From: an uncultured Bdellovibrio sp.
Lineage (GTDB): Bacteria; Bdellovibrionota; Bdellovibrionia; Bdellovibrionales; Bdellovibrionaceae
Assembly (NCBI RefSeq): GCF_946478835.1
Contig: NZ_CAMLDV010000163.1
Span: forward strand, 1 to 7,635
Direction: 5' to 3'
Length of the DNA stretch: 7,635 nt
The notes under the pieces were generated by a model. That model saw only the letters and a program-made list of their open reading frames with translations. It was not told the origin of the DNA and made no database searches. This document shows positions 1 through 6,435 of the stretch, one piece after another. How positions within the stretch are numbered: position 1 is the first letter of the stretch; every line of letters begins with the position of its first letter. The translations under genes were made by a program, and so were the position numbers.

Positions 1-10
1 ATTCTCTGGA

Positions 11-379
11 CTATTCGTTGTCATCGTAATCGTCGTCATCATCATCGTCCTCATCTTTTAAGTGAGCATACTCTTCACCGTTCAACATCGCCTTTAAAAC
101 TTGAGACGGACGGAACGTAAGAACGCGACGAGCGGAGATTTTGATCTGCTCACCAGTTTGTGGGTTGCGACCAATTCTTTCATTTTTACCGCGAACAACG
201 AAATTACCAAATCCCGAAATCTTAACCTTGTCGCCGTTTTGCAAAACATCCTTCAAGGTATCGAAGCACAACTCAACAAGTTCAGAAGCTTCTTTTTTCG
301 AGAAACCGATTTTTTGATAAACGTTCTCGACGATATCGGCCTTAGTCACCGTTGATTTACCTAAGTTCTGGCCTGCCAT
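11..379 (-). CDS. ihfA: Integration host factor alpha subunit with acidic C-terminal tail
   Basis: This is a DNA-bending protein of the HU/IHF family, expected to work as a heterodimer with IHF beta in nucleoid structure, transcription and recombination. The product is 122 residues against about 99 in E. coli. Residues 10-105 cover the whole HU/IHF fold, with ELVELCF (33-39), GFGNF (56-60) and the DNA-inserting arm GRNPQTGE (70-77) followed by ARRVLTFRP. ELVEL and the arm resemble IHF alpha more than HU, and the position after pheT supports ihfA. An eight-residue N-terminal extension and a tail of about 14 residues (109-122), almost all Asp and Glu, account for the extra length. The ATG is preferred because GGAG lies 10 bases upstream; GTG at codon 11 is a weaker alternative. 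The role of the acidic tail is unknown; it may temper DNA binding. Confidence 0.93.
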   Translation of the reverse strand: MAGQNLGKSTVTKADIVENVYQKIGFSKKEASELVELCFDTLKDVLQNGDKVKISGFGNFVVRGKNERIGRNPQTGEQIKISARRVLTFRPSQVLKAMLNGEEYAHLKDEDDDDDDDYDDNE

Positions 380-389
380 ATAATAACAA

Positions 390-393
390 CTCC
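390..393 (-). promoter_or_regulatory. Ribosome binding site of ihfA
   Basis: On the minus strand GGAG lies 10 bases before the ATG of ihfA. It supports the ATG start, and so the N-terminal extension, over the GTG at codon 11. It begins only about 9 bases after the intercistronic hairpin. Confidence 0.6.
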
Positions 394-402
394 ATAAGTT
401 AC

Positions 403-434
403 TTGTTTTCAGGGTAGCAACTCCCTGAAAACAA
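403..434. repeat. Perfect 12-bp inverted repeat between pheT and ihfA
   Basis: Arms TTGTTTTCAGGG (403-414) and CCCTGAAAACAA (423-434) are exact reverse complements around an 8-base loop. In the pheT-ihfA transcript the hairpin would start about 8 bases after the pheT stop and end about 9 bases before the ihfA ribosome binding site. Neither strand has a run of U after the stem, so it does not look like an ordinary intrinsic terminator. It may act as an mRNA stability or processing element, a partial attenuator, or a protein-binding site. The structure is seen directly; the role is inferred. Confidence 0.7.
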
Positions 435-442
435 TCAAGAAT

Positions 443-2884
443 TTATCTCACAGAAAGATCAAAATTCTTTTTGAGACTCTCTAACACCTTGTTAGTCACT
501 TCGTTGATTTGCGTTTCTTGCAGTGTGGCATTTTTATCCTGAAGCCACAAACGAATGGCGACGGATTTTTTGCCAGCTTCCATCTTCTCCCCTTCGTAAA
601 GGTCAAAGACGTCTACATTCACAAGCAATCCTGCAGCAGCTTTGCGAATGTCTTTCATAACGTCGCCGACTTTCAAAGTCTTCGGCATCACGAAAGCGAA
701 ATCACGCTCTACCACTGGGAACTTAGAAACACTTTGAATACGATACGGACGAGGTTGACCTTTATAAAGCTGATCTAAATCAAGCTCCGCCAACGCCGCT
801 GGCACACGGATCTTGTTATCATCCAAAAGAACCGGATGAAGAGTTCCGATAAAACCAACCTTCTTGCCTTCAACCAACAGTTGAGCATATTGCCCTTGGT
901 GCATGAACGCTGGGACTTCCGCTTTGTTAGCCGGAGTTACCCAGGTATAAGAAGAAATATTCAAAGATTTGAGCAACACTTCAACTGCTGCTTTAAGTTC
1001 AAACACAATTGGATAATCCAAAGACTTATTCCAAAGGTTTGATGATTTACCCCAAAGAGCCAAACCCAAACGACTGCTTTCACCGTAAGAGCCATCGTCT
1101 TTCACCGCGAAAGTGTTTCCGATTTCAAACAAACGGCCTTGCATATTTCCGTAGTGGAAATTTGTATTCAAGTTTTTGAAAAGACCATAGCTCAATGACG
1201 ATCTCATCACATCCATTTCTTCATTCAAAGGATTCATAATACGAATCTCTTTTTCTGAAGAAGTAAGGCCCGCCGCTTTCATCGTTTCCAAAGAACCCAA
1301 GAAAGCTTTTTCACCTTTAGAACCTACAAACGCAAAGTTGAAGGCTTGCTGAAAACCTTCCGCGCGCATCAACTCACTTGTTGTACGATTGAGCATAAAT
1401 GCTTTGTCATGATGAGACGGTGCCGATGCAAATACTGGCAAAGCTTCTGGAATATGCTCGTAACCATTCAGGCGCGCATACTCTTCCACCAAGTCCATGT
1501 CTTGCTCAAGATCGAAACGGAATGTCGGAGGAAGAACTTTATAAGCGCTTCCCGCCTTTTCCACTTCACAACCCAAACGTTTCATGAAATCGACAAATTT
1601 ATGCTCTTCCGCTTCATAACCCAAACGATCTGAAACCGTTTGTACAGAAATAGAAACCGGAGCTTTCTTCACTGGATTTGGATAGAAGTCATGGTGATCG
1701 CCATAAGCTTCGCCGCCAGCCACTTCCAAAATCAAAGCGGTTGCACGGTTCAAACCACGAAGTGCTCCATCTGGATCCACACCGCGAGAGAATCTGTAAG
1801 CAGAGTCCGTATCGATACCGTGAGAGCGAGAAGTTTTACGCGCACTCATTGGCAAGAAGTAAGCCGCTTCCAAAAACACATTCGCTGTCGTGTCGCTAAC
1901 GCCAGAGTTTTTACCACCCACAACGCCTGCTAAACACACCGGATGGGACGCATCACGGATTGTGAGTTCTTCACCGTTCAAAGAAATTTCAGATCCATCC
2001 AAAGTGATGAACTTTTCGCCCGCAGTGGCGCGGTCTACGATGATTTTTTTACCACCAATGAAAGCCGCATCAAACGCATGCAACGGCTGACCGAGTTCCA
2101 TCATCACGTAGTTCGTTACGTCGACGATATTGTTGATGGAGTTAAGTCCCACACTCTCAATACGTTTTTGCAGCCATTCAGGAGAAGGACCAACCTTTAC
2201 GCCCTTAATGTAGCGACCTGTATAACGAGGACACAAATCAAAAGCTTTCACTTCAAGAGCGATTTCAGACTTCGTTGACTGAGAACTTGTTTTTGGTTCT
2301 GCTTTCGGAGCTTTTAATTCTTTACCGAAAAGACAAGCCACTTCACGAGCTAAACCATAATGACTTAAACAATCCGCACGATTCGGAGTCACCTTTAGTT
2401 CAAAAGTGATGTCGTCATACCCAGCGTACTCCGCATAAGGTTTTCCAACCGGCGCATCTGCAGGCAAGATCGCAATACCGTCAGACTCTTTCGCAAGTCC
2501 GAGTTCTTTTAATGAACACAACATGCCTGCTGAATCCACACCGCGAACCGCAGATTTTTTAATCGCGAAATTTCCTGGAAGAACCGCACCTGGCAAAGCC
2601 ACGATCACACGATCTCCGGATTTATGGTTTTGTGCGCCACACACGATTTGATGAACAACACCCTCGCCTGTCGATACACGGCACAAAGACAATTTATCCG
2701 CATTCGGATGTTTGTCTTTTTCAAGGATGTGACCAATCACCACGTGATTAAAATCTTTCGCGCGATTTGTGATCTCTTCAACCTCAAGGCCTGCGCGAGT
2801 TAATGCCTCAGCAAGTTCTTCCGGCTTTTGGAAAAACTCTGCCACGTCTACATAATCTTGGAGCCATTTTAAACTGATCTTCAT
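443..2884 (-). CDS. pheT: Phenylalanyl-tRNA synthetase beta subunit
   Basis: This is the large subunit of the cytoplasmic (alpha-beta)2 phenylalanyl-tRNA synthetase, which charges tRNA-Phe. In this family the beta chain binds tRNA and edits mischarged Tyr-tRNA-Phe. The 813 residues have the full bacterial layout: an N-terminal segment ([13 protein letters not shown]), an EMAP/OB-type tRNA-binding domain at about 43-155 ([17 protein letters not shown]), the B3/B4 editing domain at about 218-393 (GQPLHAFDA at 265-273, LAGVVGG at 318-324), B5 at about 408-480, a catalytic-like core at about 490-705 ([12 protein letters not shown]), and a C-terminal ferredoxin-like anticodon-binding domain from about 719 ([12 protein letters not shown]). 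Length is normal and no domain is missing. The ATG overlaps the pheS stop as ATGA, with AAGG about 11 bases upstream, so the subunits are probably translationally coupled. Confidence 0.98.
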   Translation of the reverse strand: MKISLKWLQDYVDVAEFFQKPEELAEALTRAGLEVEEITNRAKDFNHVVIGHILEKDKHPNADKLSLCRVSTGEGVVHQIVCGAQNHKSGDRVIVALPGAVLPGNFAIKKSAVRGVDSAGMLCSLKELGLAKESDGIAILPADAPVGKPYAEYAGYDDITFELKVTPNRADCLSHYGLAREVACLFGKELKAPKAEPKTSSQSTKSEIALEVKAFDLCPRYTGRYIKGVKVGPSPEWLQKRIESVGLNSINNIVDVTNYVMMELGQPLHAFDAAFIGGKKIIVDRATAGEKFITLDGSEISLNGEELTIRDASHPVCLAGVVGGKNSGVSDTTANVFLEAAYFLPMSARKTSRSHGIDTDSAYRFSRGVDPDGALRGLNRATALILEVAGGEAYGDHHDFYPNPVKKAPVSISVQTVSDRLGYEAEEHKFVDFMKRLGCEVEKAGSAYKVLPPTFRFDLEQDMDLVEEYARLNGYEHIPEALPVFASAPSHHDKAFMLNRTTSELMRAEGFQQAFNFAFVGSKGEKAFLGSLETMKAAGLTSSEKEIRIMNPLNEEMDVMRSSLSYGLFKNLNTNFHYGNMQGRLFEIGNTFAVKDDGSYGESSRLGLALWGKSSNLWNKSLDYPIVFELKAAVEVLLKSLNISSYTWVTPANKAEVPAFMHQGQYAQLLVEGKKVGFIGTLHPVLLDDNKIRVPAALAELDLDQLYKGQPRPYRIQSVSKFPVVERDFAFVMPKTLKVGDVMKDIRKAAAGLLVNVDVFDLYEGEKMEAGKKSVAIRLWLQDKNATLQETQINEVTNKVLESLKKNFDLSVR

Positions 2885-3906
2885 TTTACAAACTGCCTTA
2901 AGAATCTTACGTCGTTTTCAGGGAATAAACGGATGTCTTCAATGCCGTACTTGATAATCGCCATACGTTCGATACCAAATCCAAACGCAAAACCTTGCCA
3001 TTTTGGATATTCGATTTTCGCTGCTTGGAATACTTTCGGATTCACAAGACCACAACCGCCGATTTCAATCCAGCCTGAGTGTTTACAAAGACTGCAACCT
3101 TTGCCTTTACAAATCGGGCAAGAGCAATCCACTTCCGCAGAAGGCTCTGTGAATGGAAAAAAGCTTGGACGGAAACGAGTTTTTAAACCCGGGCCAAAGA
3201 ACTCACGAACGAAGAAACTGATTGTGCCCTTTAAATCCGCCATAGAGACTTTTTCATCCACACACAACGCTTCAATCTGATGGAAGTTTGGAAGATGAGA
3301 AATATCGCTATCACAACGGAACACAGGACCCGTACCGATCACACGAAGAGGCAACTTCTCTGTTTCCAAAGAATGAATTTGAATTGGCGACGTGTGTGTT
3401 CTTAACACATGGGTCTTATCGATAAAGAACGTGTCTTGCATATCACGCGCAGGATGGTCTGCGGGAATATTCAAAGCTTCGAAGTTATAATAATCTTTTT
3501 CAATGAGTGGACCTGTGCGAACACTGTAACCCAAACGCGCCATCACTGTGAAAATCTCTTCGGTCACAATGTGAACGGGATGTTGCGTGCCTTTAGGTTG
3601 CGTGAAAGCCGGAAGAGTCATATCGATTTCTTCTGCTGACATCTTCGCAGAGATCTCTTTCTTTTTGAGATTTTCTTCAGCTTCTGTGTAAGCCACCTCA
3701 AGAAGTTGTTTCACTTCATTTACTTTTTTACCAAAAAGAGGCTTCTCTTCTTTTGGCAAAGTGGCCATTTCTTTCATGATCTCTGTAAGAGATCCGCTTT
3801 TCCCCAAGTATTGAACTTTGAGGTCATAAAGGTCTTTGGAGCTCGGGGCCGCTTTAAAAGCCGCTAGAGCGCTATCTTTAATGGAATCAAGTTTGGTCGT
3901 CGACAT
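2881..3906 (-). CDS. pheS: Phenylalanyl-tRNA synthetase alpha subunit
   Basis: This is the catalytic alpha subunit of phenylalanyl-tRNA synthetase; it activates phenylalanine with ATP and transfers it to tRNA-Phe. The 341 residues match the usual bacterial length. Residues 1-90 form the N-terminal tRNA-binding coiled coil. The class II core follows, with [10 protein letters not shown] (151-160), RTHTSPIQ (169-176), motif 2 around [18 protein letters not shown] (195-212), [17 protein letters not shown] (244-260) and motif 3 FGFGIERM (308-315). A cysteine cluster CxCxxC-4-CxxC at 261-274 sits just before GWIEIGGCG; similar insertions occur in many bacterial PheS proteins and may bind zinc. It is the first gene of the pheST-ihfA unit. 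A promoter predicted 2-10 bases from the ATG suggests a nearly leaderless transcript, and no strong Shine-Dalgarno sequence is visible. Confidence 0.98.
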   Translation of the reverse strand: MSTTKLDSIKDSALAAFKAAPSSKDLYDLKVQYLGKSGSLTEIMKEMATLPKEEKPLFGKKVNEVKQLLEVAYTEAEENLKKKEISAKMSAEEIDMTLPAFTQPKGTQHPVHIVTEEIFTVMARLGYSVRTGPLIEKDYYNFEALNIPADHPARDMQDTFFIDKTHVLRTHTSPIQIHSLETEKLPLRVIGTGPVFRCDSDISHLPNFHQIEALCVDEKVSMADLKGTISFFVREFFGPGLKTRFRPSFFPFTEPSAEVDCSCPICKGKGCSLCKHSGWIEIGGCGLVNPKVFQAAKIEYPKWQGFAFGFGIERMAIIKYGIEDIRLFPENDVRFLRQFVK

Positions 3907-3914
3907 AGTCCCGT

Positions 3915-3943
3915 ATAATCACCCCAGAACCACGTATTTTCAA
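3915..3943 (-). promoter_or_regulatory. Predicted sigma70-type promoter of pheST-ihfA
   Basis: On the minus strand TTGAAA (3938-3943, 5 of 6 consensus bases) is followed after 17 bases by GATTAT (3915-3920, 4 of 6). Transcription would start near 3908, only about 2 bases before the pheS ATG at 3906. TTATAC overlaps the -10 as an alternative but needs a 19-base spacer. No leader peptide or Phe attenuator fits between such a start and pheS. Confidence 0.5.
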
Positions 3944-3976
3944 GCGTTTAGCTTTTTCACACAGTGCAAAAAAGGC

Positions 3977-4005
3977 TTGAGATTGTGGGACTTTAGCTCT
4001 ATCTT
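3977..4005 (+). promoter_or_regulatory. Predicted sigma70-type promoter of the rsmG-led operon
   Basis: TTGAGA (3977-3982, 5 of 6 consensus bases) and TATCTT (4000-4005, 4 of 6) are separated by exactly 17 bases. Transcription would begin at about 4011-4013, 4-6 bases before the ATG at 4017. The sequence between the -10 and the ATG is pyrimidine-rich and holds no Shine-Dalgarno sequence. It is divergent from the pheS promoter, with 33 bp between the two -35 boxes. Confidence 0.5.
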
Positions 4006-4016
4006 CCCCCGACCCT

Positions 4017-4886
4017 ATGGCTCATAAGAATAAGACCAACTACAGCCCCTATAAAGCCCGCCAAGAAAGCCGCAAAAAAGGCCTTGGAGGCGCAAGTTTG
4101 CCGTCTTCTGGACCACAAATGGGGCGTCATAAAAAGCCTGAGTTGATTTATGAGCTCAATGAGGCCAACGATCGTCTGGCGGATGTCTTTCGCAATCACG
4201 ACTTTACGATGGTCAATCACGAGCAAAGAATGCAGCTTGCGCACTTCTATCGTCTGCTGATGCTCAACCAAGAAAAAGAAAACTTCACTCGTCTTCTTAA
4301 GCTTCGTGACATTGCTATTAAACACTTCATCGATAGCATTATCATCATGAAGTATACGAAGCTTCAGTTTCCTCTTTTAGATGTAGGCACAGGCCCCGGA
4401 TTCCCCGGCATTCCTCTTAAAATCATGTTCCCTGAAGAAAAAATTCTTCTCGGCGAGGGCGTTCAACGTCGCGTGGAGTTTTTAAAACACGTGCGCTCGG
4501 AAATGAAACTTAAAAACTTGGACATCCTCGGTCGCAATATTAATAAATACTGCGTTTATCCCGTGAATGGCGCCATCACTCGCGCTGTTGAGGATATCGG
4601 AAACACTTTAGGTAACGTGATAAACTGCCTGCAAGTAGGCGGTCGCGTTTACTTTATGAAAGGTCCCGGAGTTGATCCCGAGATCATCGCCGCAAAGAAA
4701 AACTGGAGCGAATACTACAAGCTTGTTGAGGATGTCGCTTACACTTTGCCAAATTCTCCGCATGAACGTCGCTTGGTTGTTTACGAAAAAATCAAGAACA
4801 TGCCTTTGCCTGAAGAGGACGAAGGTGAAGAACTTCTTTTAGAAGAACTCTCTGGCGAAGAGAAAAAGCGCTGGGCTAAATACTAA
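4017..4886 (+). CDS. rsmG: RsmG/GidB-family 16S rRNA guanine-N7 methyltransferase
   Basis: The family uses S-adenosylmethionine to methylate N7 of G527 (E. coli numbering) in 16S rRNA. Residues about 75-260 match RsmG: NQEKENFTRL (84-93), HFIDSI (103-108), the SAM-binding loop LLDVGTGPGFPGIPL (120-134), an acidic residue after strand 2 (E147) followed by RRVEFL, ITRAVEDI (187-194), GGRVYFMKG (208-216) and HERRLVVYEK (249-258). The protein has 289 residues against about 207 in E. coli. The excess is a Lys/Arg-rich N-terminal extension of about 70 residues and a Glu-rich tail (about 264-284). The gene is not beside mnmG (gidA), so it may be a divergent paralogue with a different target. The ATG at 4017 fits the promoter but has no Shine-Dalgarno sequence. 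An in-frame TTG at 4098 has GGAGG seven bases upstream and keeps the whole methyltransferase domain. The stop overlaps the next ATG by one base (TAATG). Confidence 0.85.
   Translation: MAHKNKTNYSPYKARQESRKKGLGGASLPSSGPQMGRHKKPELIYELNEANDRLADVFRNHDFTMVNHEQRMQLAHFYRLLMLNQEKENFTRLLKLRDIAIKHFIDSIIIMKYTKLQFPLLDVGTGPGFPGIPLKIMFPEEKILLGEGVQRRVEFLKHVRSEMKLKNLDILGRNINKYCVYPVNGAITRAVEDIGNTLGNVINCLQVGGRVYFMKGPGVDPEIIAAKKNWSEYYKLVEDVAYTLPNSPHERRLVVYEKIKNMPLPEEDEGEELLLEELSGEEKKRWAKY
4086..4100 (+). promoter_or_regulatory. Strong Shine-Dalgarno sequence before an alternative TTG start of rsmG
   Basis: GGAGG at 4086-4090 is followed after 7 bases by TTG at 4098-4100, which is codon 28 in the rsmG frame. 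Starting here would remove the first 27 residues, including much of the Lys/Arg-rich extension. It could be the true start, a second start giving a short form, or chance, since GGAGG also encodes part of the Gly-Gly pair at residues 24-25. Confidence 0.35.
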
Positions 4887-5806
4887 TGACGATACAAGTC
4901 CCTCACCTCTTACAACTAGCTCGATTGCAAGCGCGCAAAGGCGACTTGCACGAAGCCCGTTTGACGGCTGGGGACGGTCTCGCTCTTTTTTCCAAAGAAA
5001 AAGAAGCAGCATTTTGGCTTGAGTCGGCTCGTATCTATTTCCAATCTTGCGTAGAGCTTGAGGAAATCCCTTTAGCACAGTCCGTGATGACGGAAGTTTT
5101 GGATCTTCTTTCTTCCGGCGTTCTTTCTGAAGCTCATCAAGCACAAGCGGAAACTTTGATCGGCTCTTGGTTGCGCGCTCAGGAAAAAGTAGATGAGTCT
5201 CAAGCTTACTTAAACTCGGCGATTGCAAAAGCGACTCAAAGTCGTGATCTCGACACTTTGGCTCGTGCCTTATTGATTTGCGCTTTCAGCCTTTCTTTTG
5301 ATCCTAAAAATCATTCGCAAGCTCTTTTGAATTTAGATAAAATTGAAGTTCTACTAAGCGAAATCGACAATCCTGAATTGGATTTCACAGCTAAGACCAT
5401 TCGCGGTTATATCTATATTGAAAAAGGTCTTTACGATCAGGCATTGGACGTTCTTTGGAAAAACTATGAACACGCCAAGCAGCATGGGTTTCTTCTTTCG
5501 ATCTCCGGCGTTCTTGCTCAATTGGCTCGCGTTCACCGTCTGCAAAATCAAGATGAACAGTTTAAAATTTACGGAGAGCTGGCTCTGAAAGGTCTTGAGC
5601 GCACCAAAGCACCAAGACTTTATAAATCTATCGCTGCGATTTGTCCTGAAAATCTAAACGGTCTTAAGCCTCACTATGATTTCCAAATTGATGAGAAGAG
5701 TCGTTTTGTCAGTGAAAAAACCAAAGGGCCGATTGATTTTAAAAATCAGCACAACCTTTTTTATATCGCGCTGCTGTTTATTAAAAATACGGGTCAAAGT
5801 TATTAA
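4886..5806 (+). CDS. TPR-repeat regulator, cut by an in-frame TAA inside its winged-helix domain
   Basis: The 306-residue product is mostly a stack of paired helices of tetratricopeptide type, recognisable at about 6-35, 41-75, 86-118, 122-159, 165-201 and 203-239 (for example KGLYDQALDVLWKNYEHAKQ at 180-199). No signal peptide or membrane segment is seen, so it is probably cytoplasmic. From about 264 the sequence becomes the start of an OmpR/PhoB-type winged-helix domain: a strand region, GPIDFKNQ and the first helix LFYIALLFIKNTGQ. A TAA at codon 307 then stops it. The same frame continues with the rest of that domain for 68 codons to 6013, so the ancestral protein was probably 375 residues: a TPR sensor with a C-terminal DNA-binding domain. 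As it stands it should not bind DNA normally. Ligand and target genes are unknown. It starts by a one-base overlap with the rsmG stop. Confidence 0.75.
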   Translation: MTIQVPHLLQLARLQARKGDLHEARLTAGDGLALFSKEKEAAFWLESARIYFQSCVELEEIPLAQSVMTEVLDLLSSGVLSEAHQAQAETLIGSWLRAQEKVDESQAYLNSAIAKATQSRDLDTLARALLICAFSLSFDPKNHSQALLNLDKIEVLLSEIDNPELDFTAKTIRGYIYIEKGLYDQALDVLWKNYEHAKQHGFLLSISGVLAQLARVHRLQNQDEQFKIYGELALKGLERTKAPRLYKSIAAICPENLNGLKPHYDFQIDEKSRFVSEKTKGPIDFKNQHNLFYIALLFIKNTGQSY

Positions 5807-6013
5807 AAAGAAGATCTGGTGTATAAAGTATGGAGTCAGATTTACGATCCGGATTTGCATGACAACTTGATTTACGTTTCGATCAAACGTCTTCGCACTT
5901 TGATCGAACCTGATTTGGAAAGTCCACGCTACATCCTGCGCGATCGCAAAGGATATTATTTTAACCAACAGTCCATTGTCCAATTTAAGAACTTGGAGGA
6001 AGCATCTCTATGA
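5807..6013 (+). pseudogene. Remainder of the OmpR-type winged-helix domain, downstream of the in-frame stop
   Basis: These 68 codons continue the preceding gene's frame directly after its TAA. They encode helix 2 (KEDLVYKVW), the recognition helix region (HDNLIYVSIKRLRTLIEP) and the wing (RYILRDRKGYYF) of an OmpR/PhoB-type DNA-binding domain. Helix 1 and the N-terminal strands lie before the stop, so the cut is inside the fold and not at a domain border. A GTG at 5819 with AAGAAG a few bases upstream could restart translation, but the product would lack helix 1 and probably not fold. The likeliest reading is a single-base nonsense change, for example from a sense codon such as TCA, CAA, AAA or GAA, or a sequencing error. 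The stop overlaps the next gene's ATG as ATGA, so the broken end still carries that gene's ribosome binding site. Confidence 0.75.
5995..6002 (+). promoter_or_regulatory. Ribosome binding site of the secreted-protein gene
   Basis: GGAGGAAG lies 7 bases before the ATG at 6010, a near-ideal Shine-Dalgarno sequence. It is embedded in the last codons of the regulator, so the small gene can probably be translated even if ribosomes stop at the upstream TAA. Confidence 0.75.
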
Positions 6014-6423
6014 AGTTCCTAACCTCACTTCTTTTGATTCTTATTAGCGTTGTTGCATTTGCCCGCTCCGGAGACGGCCCTACCGTTCCATGGCCAACGA
6101 GCATTGATCGCGAATCTATCTTCACCGAAGATTTGCAAGGCGAATGGGTTGCTTACGGACACAACTCGGTTTGGTATATCAATATCGATCAAAAAGACAT
6201 GGAGCCAGAGCGTTCTTCCATTCAAATACAATCAGCAGCTCTTTTCACTCGTAAAGCGTCAGGGTGGTTCTTATCGGCAGATCGCATCTTCTACGGCAAA
6301 CTGAAGATGGACGAAAACCATGAGACGGCATTTGTGATTTTCAGAGATTACGAAGGCACAAAGCTTCGTATCGCAACGGGTTCGCACCGTTTCCTGGATC
6401 TAAAACTTTATCGCACGAAATAG
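6010..6423 (+). CDS. Small secreted protein of unknown function
   Basis: I do not recognise a family for this 137-residue protein. Residues 1-18 form a clear Sec signal peptide: Lys at position 2, a hydrophobic core (LTSLLLILISVV) and an AFA cleavage site, predicted between Ala18 and Arg19. No cysteine follows, so it is not a lipoprotein. The mature part of about 119 residues has no further membrane segment. It alternates hydrophobic and charged stretches (GEWVAYGHNSVWYINI at 44-59, GWFLSADRIFYGKLKM at 85-100, HRFLDLKLYRTK at the end), which suggests a small, mostly beta-strand domain exported to the periplasm or beyond. Its ATG overlaps the regulator stop as ATGA and has a strong ribosome binding site. 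Co-transcription with the regulator fits a regulator-effector pair, but nothing in the sequence proves it. Confidence 0.8.
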   Translation: MKFLTSLLLILISVVAFARSGDGPTVPWPTSIDRESIFTEDLQGEWVAYGHNSVWYINIDQKDMEPERSSIQIQSAALFTRKASGWFLSADRIFYGKLKMDENHETAFVIFRDYEGTKLRIATGSHRFLDLKLYRTK

Positions 6424-6435
6424 GATCTTCTTTCT

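Noticed and set aside
20..55. Triplet run as a non-coding tandem repeat or CRISPR-like element
   Set aside because: It is the in-frame Asp/Glu tail of ihfA, with no spacer and repeat structure.
403..434. Intrinsic terminator after pheT
   Set aside because: The stem is perfect but neither strand has a U-run after it, and ihfA follows directly, so it is kept as a hairpin of unknown role.
1640..1933. Open frames on the plus strand across pheT (also near 1346-1633 and 1943-2278)
   Set aside because: They lie antisense to conserved pheT domains, resemble no family and have Cys/His/Arg-rich composition typical of shadow frames.
3907..4016. Phe leader peptide attenuator or T-box upstream of pheS
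   Set aside because: The region has no short frame rich in Phe codons and no terminator, and the predicted start leaves almost no leader.
3999..4325. 108-codon open frame on the minus strand across the rsmG start
   Set aside because: It overlaps the divergent promoter region and the rsmG coding sequence, and no domain is visible.
4839..5228. 129-codon open frame on the minus strand
   Set aside because: It is antisense to the rsmG end and the TPR region, which is clearly coding on the plus strand, and shows no family features.
5804..5806. Frameshift as the cause of the broken regulator
   Set aside because: The downstream family-like sequence is in the same frame as the upstream part, so one base substitution explains it without an indel.
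5807..6013. Independent small winged-helix gene starting at GTG 5819
   Set aside because: The product would lack helix 1 and the N-terminal strands, which lie in frame before the TAA; the ribosome binding site is weak.
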